Origin: Salvia splendens
Taxonomy: Eukaryota; Streptophyta; Magnoliopsida; Lamiales; Lamiaceae
DNA length: 64,000 nucleotides
Assembly (NCBI RefSeq): GCF_004379255.2
Contig: NC_056035.1
Location: forward strand, 25,172,502 to 25,236,501
Reading direction: 5' to 3'
Below the pieces are notes generated by a model, which saw only the letters and a list, made by a program, of their open reading frames with translations, had not been told where the DNA came from and searched no databases. This document shows, piece by piece, positions 19,867-30,100 of this stretch (positions are counted from its first letter, which is position 1; every line of letters begins with the position of its first letter). Made by a program: the position numbers and the translations under genes.

Positions 19867-21283
19867 CTCACTATATGCATGACTCACACTTATGAAAATG
19901 TTCCTCCTCTAGACCTTTGATAAGATCTTGTTGAACAAGAGAATGGATCCTCCTTTCATTGGCATGACCAAGTCTAAGGTGGCACAAGTACGTTTCGTTC
20001 ATTAACTTGAAGGTTCCTTTCGTTTCTTTGAAATTTTCGATGTTGTATTAAGTTTTGATTTGCGATTATTAAATTGTGTAGAAGTGATTGTGTACATATT
20101 GTTTTCCATGATACCACGACAGATATAATAACCATCTTTCTTAATAACGCAGTTGTCATTAAAAGAAATCGAATATCCATCATAAACCAATTTAGAAACT
20201 GAAATTAAATTTCTTCTAAAAGAAGGTATCAACAAAACATTCTTCAAAATAAAAAAATCTATCACTACTAAAACGCAAATAAATGTCTCCCACTGCAACG
20301 GCCGCCACTTTGGTAGCGTCGCCCAGCTGGACTTCGATTTCACGATCATGTAGCCGTCTTGTCACCTGCATTAAGTCAGGATCAAAACAAATATGATCAG
20401 TGGCTCCTGTGTCAATAACCCAAGTGCAAATTGATGTCGAAGTCAAACAAGACTCGACAACTAGAGCCTGGTGCATACCTGTAGCCTTGCCCCGTTTAGG
20501 ACAGTCTGGCTTCCAATGCCCCTTCTCTCCACACTTGAAACACTTCCCCGTGGGCTTCTTGTTAGCCCTCTTCTTCTTCTTTCCCTTAGCTATCTTGGCC
20601 ACTCCTGAGTTCGGTGCCTGCCTTTTTCCTTTGCTAGGCTTTAAGCCAGAGGAACGAGGAGCCGAAATCATCATGGTCGCCTTAGCTTGGACCATAAGGT
20701 CCTCTGCCGATTGAAGTTCAGTCAACAGCTCTGCCAAGGTGTAATTCCTTTTGTTCATCTCGAAGTTGACTTTGAACTGTTGGAAGCTAGGGGGAAGACT
20801 TTGAAGGATGATAGTCACCTGGGACTCGGGATCGATGGTCCCTCCCAAGACCTCAATTTGGTTGAGATGGCCCATCATCTCGAGGACGTGATCCCTCACA
20901 GATGAGCCTTCCTTCATTGTCTTCGACATGATACTCCGAAAGGCTTGAGATTTAGCCGTTCGATTCTGAGTACCAAAAAGATTTTTGAGATTCTGCATAA
21001 TCTCGGCGGCTGTTTCCATGGCTGAATGCTGATGGTTGAGTACCGAAGACATAGAAGCCAACATGTAGCACTTAGCCATCTCATTCGCCTTATGCCATCG
21101 TCTGTGTGCATCTCTGACTCCTGCCGTAGCGTTAGCCGGCGGCACTGGAGGTCACGGGGTGGTGAGCACAAAGATGTACTCATCTGCTTTGAGAACGATG
21201 TCCAAATTTTGTTTCCATTCTATGTAATTTTGGCCCTCGAGTTTATTTTCTTTGAGAATTGCGGAAAGAGGATTAAACGACAT
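19867..21283 (-). pseudogene. Ty1/copia gag-protease pseudogene, 3' truncated
   Basis: The frame opens with MSFNPLSAILKENKLEG at 21283, then NYIEWKQNLDIVLKADEY, and meets a TGA at about residue 44 (LTTP, then stop). After it follow a gag core (DUF4219/UBN2 type), a CCHC knuckle CFKCGEKGHWKPDC and a protease start WVIDTGATDHIC. A frameshift near 20230 moves to SFRRNLISVSKL; the pre-integrase segment CHLRLGHANERRIHSLV and KCESC follow, after which the gene is cut at 19867 by the gypsy LTR. Integrase, RT and RNase H are gone. A retroelement gag binds RNA and forms particles; this copy cannot. Confidence 0.85.
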
Positions 21284-23268
21284 ATTGACGATTTGATTTG
21301 CACTGCAAAACAGAATATTTTACTATTATCATAAACTTATGTAAGAAGTTTGATTAGATTAACCATAAAACTTTTCAAAATCTTACAACTGTAAAATTAA
21401 AATTTTGTACCCTCCAGAGGAAGTCAATACGCATTAAAATCTTACAATTTTACTGGTCACAACACCGAAGAATAGTCCAGAGACCACAGAGTGGCATGGC
21501 CGCCTAATGTTGCCTAAGCAAGACCATCTCTTTAGCATTACAGAGTCTCATTTCTACAACACACTCCCATAACAATGCTCATGTGCTGCTAATAAGATCA
21601 AACTATCTCATAAATCCTGTGTGAACATCTGAATCTCGCAGTTTCTTAGGATTATTGTCCCCACAGAGCAGGTGGCGATAATATTGGAAACTACATTCTA
21701 GTTCATACAATTTATATTTGAGAAGTCCGCCTCATGAACTTGCTATTTCCTTAGGACTATTGTCCCCACAGAGCAGGTGGCGATAATATTAGAAAACGGC
21801 TTCATAAATTGCAGACCAATTGATGTAGACCATATACAAACGTTGAGTTTGTAATTATAGCTTAGATATTTTGGGTTATGGTTTTACTTTAATTATCCTT
21901 AGCCTGAGGCAGTTTAAGGCTTAATTAAATTCTGTTGGTATTTAATCTACTGGATAATTAAATCTTTAGATTAATGTTGTTATCTTCCTGTAGGAAATTG
22001 TTGATCTAGAATTTTATTCTCATTCATGTCTACTATAGGGTATATCTAAAATAAATAAATTATTTAATCCTTAATAATACATGAAAAATAAATTCAAATT
22101 ATTTCCTTGTTCAAGATTAGGAAGTGATATTTTATTATTTAATGTATTCATACATATCTATCCTTATTAGGATCTTAGATATATAAAATTTTAGGAAACT
22201 ATTAAATCATTCTCATCCATATCATCTAGGAATAAAATAATCATTATTTATTTCCGTAGATATAGATAATAATAAAAATATTCCTTAAATCTAGATAAAT
22301 ATTAGGAAACTATAAAATTATTCTCATCTATATCATCTAGGAATAAAATAATATTATTTATTTCCATAGATATAGATAATAATAAAAATATTCCTAAAAT
22401 CTAGACAAATCTTCCAAAAAGATTTTATTTCCATTAAATAATAATATTTTAATGATATCTTTTAATAAAATAATCAACTAATCATTAAAATAATCATTCA
22501 TCGTTATCTCATCGCACGAGGTTCGCACGAACGATGAACGATGAAAATCCAACGAGTTCGTCGTCGGAACACGACGCACGTAGCGTCTCGGCCACCGGTG
22601 GCGCGCCAGCGTCTCGGCCCGTCGAGCCTTCGGGTGTCATCGCATCTCGGCGAGCTGCGAGCGCCCGACTCGGTCGTGTCGACTGTCGGGTGCCGACGCT
22701 CCTCGGCCGTCTCGGCACGTCGGGTGACGCGGTCCTCGGCCAGGAGCTTGCGCGGTGGCGCGGCTCCTCTCGGCCAGTGGCTCGTCGCCCGTCGCGGCCT
22801 GTCCAAGCCACGATGCTCCCACTGCCTCGGCACACGGTGCGCGATACCGCGCCTCCGTCTCGGCCAGCGGCTCGAAGCCCGTCTCGGTCCTTCCGCCTAG
22901 GGATTAGCCTGGTGTCACGCGGTGTCTCAGTGGTTCTCGGACGAACCACCACTCCGCGTGTGGCACCACCTCGTTGATCTCGACCTGGATTGCGTCTGGG
23001 GCGTGTGGTCTCGACCGGCGGCGCGCACGAGCCCCACTCGTCTGCGCGTCGCCCCGTGATCACGGCTCCCGACTCCCACTGTCTCGACATCCCTACCTCG
23101 ATCGCACGTGGTGCGTTCGAGCAATTCAAGTTCTTTGATTCGATAGTTCTTGAGTTCATCATGCATAAAATTAAACAAAAACACCAAGAACATGCTTCGC
23201 AATCAAATAACACATGCATACATGAATTTCGCGAAATTTAAATCCAAATAATCAGAGCCAAAGGCAGA
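21284..23268 (-). mobile_element. Leader region of the right copia element
   Basis: About 2 kb between primer site and gag. 21640-21795 holds two copies of a 49-bp segment. 21840-22500 is very AT-rich. 22505-23100 is GC-rich with dispersed tctcggcc words. Frames of up to 236 codons occur on both strands of the GC-rich part but resemble nothing I know and overlap each other, so I treat the region as non-coding. Confidence 0.6.
21642..21794 (-). repeat. Direct 49-bp duplication in the copia leader
   Basis: 21642-21690 and 21746-21794 share attgtccccacagagcagg and the flanking ggtggcgataatatt, with four or fewer differences in 49 bp. Confidence 0.85.
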
Positions 23269-23280
23269 CTCTGATACCAA
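23269..23280 (-). promoter_or_regulatory. Primer-binding site, right copia element
   Basis: On the minus strand tggtatcagagt follows the LTR end (cccttca) after two bases. The last base differs from the standard gagc and from the left copy. Confidence 0.8.
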
Positions 23281-23281
23281 T

Positions 23282-24747
23282 TGAAGGGGTGGGTAGCGGA
23301 AGCGTGCGTTCAATATCCGATCACATGAATTTGATCTATTTAGCAGATTATTTAGACAAATTCTATTCGCGCAATTTTCACATGTATCATGCTCATAACT
23401 TGAATTAAAACATGCTTTAGCATATAAAATCCCTAAAACATGCTTACTACGGAATTAGCCAGTTTACCTTGTAGATTCAATCAAGAATCGATGATGGCTT
23501 GCTCCGTCTCCACGTGAAGATCTTCAATACAAGACCTCGGATCTTCTGACTGGTGTCCCGGACTATACGCTGATATTTGTGTGGGCTAATCTCACCAACG
23601 TACTAGGACTCGAATAATGGAAGACAGAAACTGCTCACGGAGGAAGCTCAAATTTCGAGCTCTCTCTTTCTAGAGGGGGACGGAAATTTTGTGTATTCAA
23701 AAGTGTATTTTCTGTCTCCTTTATTCTCCTATTTATATAAGTCACATATTGGGCCCAGTCAGGGATCTAAGGAAGAATTTGGATCAGGCCTCACCCAATT
23801 AGCTTTTTACTAATTAAATTGAACCCACAATTTAATATAAGCTTATATTGAAATATTACAAGCAGCCACTACAGAAGTAATATTGCACTGCCTTTCCAAA
23901 TCTGAAATTACAAGTATTCCGGGTTTCCTTTATTCGCGTTCAATTTATTTCCCGTGCTTAAGATAGAAACATCCATTAATTAATTATTGTCTGCTATGGA
24001 CTTAATTAATTAACATATTTTATTCTCCAAGAGTGGACTCAGCAAAAAACTCTTATTTATTATTCATAGAGTAATCAAACTCCAACTAGCTAGGTTCCGA
24101 ATAATAAAACTTCGTTTCGAGCTCCTCTTGTGGATGTTATCAAACGAAACTCTCCTCGCGCACGTTTCAACATAATAGCAATCCTAGCACCTCTAGATAA
24201 TGATCACCACTACCCAATATACCTGGATCGCTGGGTTACGAAAAACCCGCACCTTTGGTAAGTCAAAGTAGTGGATACTCAATATCGTATGCTCAATGCT
24301 AACGTACATTGATTAAGAAATTAATTATCAAGACCTCGTCTTTCAGTAGATAGCATAAAGACTTGTCTTGCTGTTAGATCCATTCAGTGCTATACCACAC
24401 CAACGTCATCTTATTTCAATAAGGTTTAGAAATAATCAGACTGACATTGCAACCTTTCGCGATAGGTAGTCTAGGCCTATCTAGGTTGTGAAATTCTTAT
24501 TTTTCTTTGTTCAGAACTGACCGTCTTACCTTAAATTGGACGACGCCCACAACCGGTCTACTAAAACAAAGACTTAGACTTTGTTACGCTTGCTCATACA
24601 TTTAAATATGCAATAAACAACCATTAAATGTAAAACATAACAACATTATGACAAAAATAATCTGTTGCATTTATTGGAAAATAACCATTAGAGTTTTACA
24701 GTATGCAACCACTCGAAAGGTGATTTCTAGTATACAAAACCCTAACA
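23282..24747 (-). mobile_element. Ty1/copia 5' LTR (right copy)
   Basis: On the minus strand it starts tgttagggttttgtata and ends acccaccccttca next to its own primer site. It is homologous to the LTR at 16131 in opposite orientation. Its outer edge (24747) cuts LINE-A inside the ORF2 endonuclease, 146 bp after the ORF2 start. The remainder of that LINE is not found on the other side of the copia pair. Confidence 0.8.
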
Positions 24748-24893
24748 CTAAAAACATCAGGCTTTGGCTTAACCAGGGGCTCAATTATTGCTAAAACTGA
24801 AATTCTGTTATCTCTGACCATTTTCTTGATGAAGCTCTGAGTGTTTGCGTTAGCCACACCCCGGGCATTCCAAATCAGTATATTAAATGACAT
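24748..24893 (-). pseudogene. LINE-A ORF2, first 48 codons of the endonuclease
   Basis: Opens MSFNILIWNARG, then NANTQSFIKKMV and VLAIIEPLVKPKPD, the start of the apurinic-type endonuclease (WNARG and IxEP motifs) that nicks target DNA in L1-type LINEs. The ATG overlaps the end of ORF1 by 11 bases in another frame. Cut off by the copia LTR. Confidence 0.8.
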
Positions 24894-26576
24894 AGGCAAC
24901 CTCACCATATGAAGCCCCATCAAGAAGTCTTCCCTTCTTCGAGCCTTTTCCCTCCAGCAAATTTGCCAAGTCTAAGGGGGCCCCCCTTTTTTCTATCATT
25001 TGATCCTGTTGCAATCTGGAGTCATCCGCCATATCCTCCTCATCTTCCCATTCTTTCTCATCCTCATACACCTCAGCATCAAAATGTCTATTCGGAAGCA
25101 TCTTTAAGTGTTGTATCTTAGACTTAGCTTCCCTTGCACGATGACCAAAAGAGATGTCCTCTGATTCTAAGGATAAAGTATTCAACACGGAGAATCTGTT
25201 CTCAGAAGCAAGGGGGCTTTCCCCAGGTCCTCCTCGTTCTGTCCTAACCATCACTCCTCCAGCCTGATCCCTTACATTGTCTCGCCCCCCTTCATAACTA
25301 CCAGGCCAATGAGAAAAAGCCGAATTTCTAGACACAACAGCCCCACTCCTACTACCTCCCCCTCCATCCCCTCCATCCCCGAGACCACCCCGATGAACCC
25401 CTTCCCCAGGGTTCCCCCCCTTCAAGCCCGAGACTCCCCACCCTCCCTTCCCCTTCCCCTGCTTCCCACGCCTCCTCACTTGCTGAAGAAAACCCTCATT
25501 ATCCAGATCCTCCACCCCACCTTCCTCCACCTCAACCCCTTCCCCAGCACTAGAACTCACCTCCTGCCTCACAGAAGCAGCCAAGGACCCATTATCCGGA
25601 GCAGCAACTTCCTCCCCAACCTCCTACCGAGCTTCCCTTTCAAACGCCCTCTTGTAAACCCTCCTCACCGGCTTTTCCCTCTGACCATTTGCATAACATA
25701 CCTCACTAGAATGCCCAGCATGCTTACATTCGTGGCAAAAAAGTGGAATGCGATCCCATTTTACTATCTGCCTAATTTCCCAGCCTTGAAAGTTTATCAT
25801 GATCTCTTGTACCGGAGTTTTAGAAACATCTATCTCGATGCATAGTCTAGCGAAAGACAGTCTAGAACGAGAAATTGTTGCATGGTCCACCTGTAATGGT
25901 TCACCCAGAAGACTCCCAATGGCAAATAAGGCAGATTTCTCAAAGAGATGTATGGGAAGGCCTATCAAGTTGCACCACACGGCCGCAATAGGGGACTCAA
26001 AAAAGGATCAAAATCTGTAGACCACTTGAATACTCTCATGGGATGATGATCAACGAACCAAACCGGCATACCATTAGGTCCGCTTAGCAACTTGGCATAA
26101 TCTTCAATCAGAGCAAATTGGACTAAAACATGCTTAGCATTTATATATTTCCAAGAAAACTCTCCCCTGAATTTCATACCAATGAGAGCTTTTTGGATGT
26201 GCAAAGAAGATGGAATTGAATGAGAAAATTTACCCACTATCGCGTGTCCCAGTTTCTCAGCCAAAAAAGCAGTTTCTGCACTCGAAAAATGGATCGAAGG
26301 GAGCCCACAACTCTCACTCAACATACCCATCTTCATTATCTTATCAAGCTCAAAACTCACCGGCTTATTTCTTTCTGCCATCACCCCCTCTGCCAAAGAG
26401 GCTTTATAGTTCTTTCCCCCAGCCCAGTGGCTGTTTTTAAAATTCCCATCTGCCTTGCCTTTCTTATCTCTGTTAGGTTGTTCAACCACTTTCGGCACTT
26501 CCATCCCTTCACCTCCCCTAAAATTTTCTTTTTCCTTGGCCAATCTCAGGTTTTCTGCACTCAGCATCACTGTCAT
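24883..26576 (-). pseudogene. LINE-A ORF1, 3' half
   Basis: From the gypsy junction the frame carries LRLAKEKENF, the DUF4283 region (LGHAIVGKFSHSIPSSLHIQ, then YINAKHVLVQF, then NGMPVWFVDHHPMRVFKWS), a CCHC knuckle CHECKHAGHSSEVC near 25740, and a Gly/Arg-rich C-terminal segment. ORF1 proteins of this type bind LINE RNA in the ribonucleoprotein. Damage: a frameshift near 25975, an in-frame TAG at 25624, and a frame difference across the gypsy site. ORF1 ends TAA at 24883. Confidence 0.8.
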
Positions 26577-27111
26577 TGATACAGAGATTGGCGAGAGATA
26601 TTCTGTATTGGAACGCCGGCGACGGGAGAGACCAAGGAGGGGGGTTCGTTCGCAGAGTCTTCTCCGTCGAACAGCCGCCAACGCCTAGGGTTTTCTCACG
26701 TGGAAGATGATAACTTGTGAGGAAAGAAAGATACGATAAAATAAGGGAAAATTCTGGTATATTGATTCTTGAGGTTTCAATGCACAGAATCCCTATTTAT
26801 AATTCTACGGACCCTAGGTTTGGTTCGACTCGATCATTCCGGGAAAGAACCAACAAGAAAACCCGAAACGGAGCTTATAATATGCTCGACCCAAAAAGTT
26901 CTAAAATAAATAATCCAATAAAAATAACAAAAACCCAAATTACTATAACTATCGGGAAACAAAATCTTTGAACCAATTTGGCTTCTTCGCTTGCCTCGAA
27001 GACCTTCTCGGCTCCTCCATTTTGCTTCCTTCTCCCTCGCAGCTGTCCTCTGATGCGTTGTCTCGTAACTCCGACATGTCCTGGGCTTGCTGTGGTGTGA
27101 TATCCGTATCA
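26577..27111 (-). repeat. 3' LTR of the chromovirus; also encodes the polyprotein C-terminus
   Basis: Identical by eye to the 5' LTR. On the minus strand its first 163 bases complete the gag-pol frame (DTDITPQQAQDMSEL up to KPNWFKDFVSR) before a stop at 26949. Confidence 0.95.
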
Positions 27112-30100
27112 ACCCCTCCCCCGAAAAGAGGCTCCTTGTCCAAAAGGAGAGAAGGAAAGTGGCGAGCAATAACCTCCCGCGGTTCCCATGTCGTAGTCGA
27201 GTCCTCCTCGGCAGACCATTTAACCAACACCTGTTCCACCGGGCTGCCGTCCTTCAAAGCCATACGGCTCTCCAGCACCTCTACCGGGCAGACAACCGAA
27301 TGACCACCCACAAAGTCCTGTGGCAGAGTTGCAATTGCCTCCGACGATCCTCCGTCAACATAAGGGCGAAGCAAACTAACATGGAAGACATTATGGATCC
27401 TTGACCCCGGCGGCAATTGCAGTCGATAAGCGACCTGGCCAATTCTCTCGGTTATGATGAACGGCCCATAGTAACGTCGTGCGAGCTTGGCAGACAGAGG
27501 TTTCGCCACGGAGTGCTGTCTATATTGTTGCAACTTCAGAAGAACCTTATCACCAATATCAAATTGCACATCACGCCTATGTTTATTCGCTGTATCGCGC
27601 ATCCTTTGCTGAGCCCGTGCTAAGTTCTTCCTCAAGTCGACCAATAGAGCAGAACGCTGGGCAATCAGCTCTGCTACCGCAGGTTCCTCTCGAATCCTCC
27701 CAGCTGTAGGCCGCACCGCGACGAGGGCCGGAGGCTCACGGCCATAGAGCGCTCTAAATGGGGAAGTACCAATGCTCTCGTTGTGGAAACAATTAAGTGC
27801 CAGTTCCGCCCAAGGGAGGAAATTCGCCCATTTAGTCGGGCGATCCGCGGCAAAGGCGCGCAGATACTGCTCCAACCCCCTATTTCTGACCTCAGTTTGA
27901 CCATCTGACTGAGGATGATACGCGGTGGAAAAGTGAAGCTTCGTACCACTGAGGCGGAGCATGTCCTTCCAAACTTCCCCCAAAAAAATAGGATCACGAT
28001 CTGACACTAACGTTTTAGGAAAACCGTGATGTTTGACCACCGTCTCCACAAATAAACGGGCAACTCTCAAGGCATCAAATCGGGCTGGGAGCGGGGCAAA
28101 ATGAGCATACTTCGATAGACGATCTACCACCACCATTATAGTTGTATAACCTTTCGAAAGCGGTAATCCCACGATGAAATCCATCGATATGTCATCCCAA
28201 ACCTGTGTCGGTATAGGTAAAGGCTGCAGGAGCCCGGCCGGCTTTTGCGTAGAATACTTCGTTGTCTGGCAGGTAATACAAGATGCCACAAAGGCCTTGA
28301 CATCGCGCCTCATATTCGGCCAATGGAAAAAAATGTTCAAGCGGCGGAGTGTTCTCTCGAACCCTGGATGACCAGCTTGCGGAGTGCTATGATGCTCGTA
28401 CATCAATGCTTCACGCCGGGGAGAGTCCTTGCTCACTACAATCCGACGTCCCCAATATATTAAGCCATCCGCAACAGAATACTTGGGGTCCGCCGTCCCC
28501 TCCTCAATCTGCTTACGTAATAGACACAATTCTGGTACCACTGCTGTTTCCTCCTTCAATAAACGTATAATATCTGGAATAGGCTGGGCAAAAGTAGTCA
28601 ACAACGCCGCATCGGCATCCACATCCTCGTCTCTACGTGACAGCGCGTCAGCCACCCGGTTGGCCGCTCCAGATTTATATTCAATGGAGAACTTATAGCC
28701 CATCAGTTTTCGGACATAGAGGTGTTGTTCCGGAGTTTGGATGACTTGTTGTAGGAGCTCTCGCAAGCTTTTCTGATCACTTCGAATGACGAATTCACGA
28801 CCCAATAAATACTGCCGCCATTTTTGAACTGCCTCAACGATAGCATATAGTTCCTTGTGATAAGTAGAGGCACTCCGGCGTCGGGGACCCAACTTCTTGC
28901 TGAAAAATGCCAGAGGGTGACCATCTTGCATGAGGACGGCTCCCACACCAAAATCAGACGCATCCGTCTCCAAATAAAATGTTTTCGAGAAGTCCGGAAG
29001 GCGGAGAACCGGAGCTGCAGTCATGGCTCGCTTCAATTCCTCAAAACTCTTAGACGCTGCAGGGGACCAATCAAAACAGTCTTTCTTGAGTAAATCAGTG
29101 AGGGGTGCTGCAATTACCGCATAATGGGCGATAAAGCGCCGGTAATAACCCGTGAGGCCTAGAAATCCTCGGAGCTGCTTCACGGTCGCCGGTGTGGGCC
29201 AGGCAAGCATGGCATCAATCTTTGCGGGGTCGGCCATCAGTTGGCCCTTTGTGATTAAGTGCCCCAAATAATCAATCGTCGTGCTGCAGAAGGAACACTT
29301 AGATAACTTCACAAAGAAACGGTGTACCTCCAAAATCGACAAAACTTGGTCAAGATGGTCTCCGTGGGACTCCAAAGTAGGGCTATAAACCAAAATATCA
29401 TCAAAGAATACAATTACCGATTTCCGCAAGAGGGGCTGGAAAATACAGTTCATAGCTGATTGAAAGGTCGACGGGGCGTTAGTCAAACCGAACGGCATGA
29501 CCAGAAATTCAAAGTGCCCATCATGTGTGCGGAATGCCGTCTTGTATGTGTCAGAGTCGTGCATCCGAATCTGATGGTACCCCGAACGGAGATCCAACTT
29601 TGTGAAGAAACGAGCCTCGCCTAACTCATCAAACAACTCGTCTGCCGTCGGAATGGGGAAATGATCCGGAACTGTGGCTTTATTTAATGCTCTATAGTCG
29701 ATGCAAAATCGAAATGTGCCGTCCTTCTTTCGAACCAATAAAACCGGCGAAGAGAACGGGCTCTGACTGCGCTGAATAACGCCCTGATCCAGCATCTCCT
29801 TAACCTGCCTCTCTATCTCGTTTTTCTGAAAGTATGGGTATCTGTAAGGCCGCACGTTGACTGGTTTGGAGTTGGGTAGGAGGTGGATTCGATGATCAAA
29901 TTGGCGGACAGGGGGCAGTCCACTTGGCACACGAAAGACCGTCGCGTGCCTGGTCAGGATGGTACTAATGGCCGGTGGCAGGTCAGCGGGAAACCCAATA
30001 GTGTCAGTGGTTGCGTCTGGAGCCATAGCTGGGTCCATCGGAATCAACTCATATAGCTCGAAGAGTGAGGCATGTGATACCAAGGAAGCAAAAGAAGTCA

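Noticed and set aside
20400..20714. 104-codon plus-strand ORF
   Set aside because: Antisense of the copia gag and knuckle region, which has the recognisable protein motifs.
22509..23219. 236-codon minus-strand ORF and overlapping plus-strand frames of 147 and 119 codons as genes
   Set aside because: They lie in the GC-rich copia leader, overlap on both strands, show no domain and follow from the low stop frequency of GC-rich DNA.
16131..24747. A single copia element with normal direct LTRs
   Set aside because: The LTRs are in opposite orientation, each has its own primer site, and the outer flanks (gttcc, ctaaa) do not match.
25309..25845. 178-codon Pro-rich plus-strand ORF
   Set aside because: Antisense shadow of the Gly/Arg-rich tail of LINE-A ORF1. 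The same applies to similar Pro-rich frames at 48459-48916 and 61050-61460.
26717..26971. 84-codon ORF repeated exactly at 32131-32385
   Set aside because: It is a chance frame inside the two identical LTRs of the chromovirus; its recurrence only confirms LTR identity.
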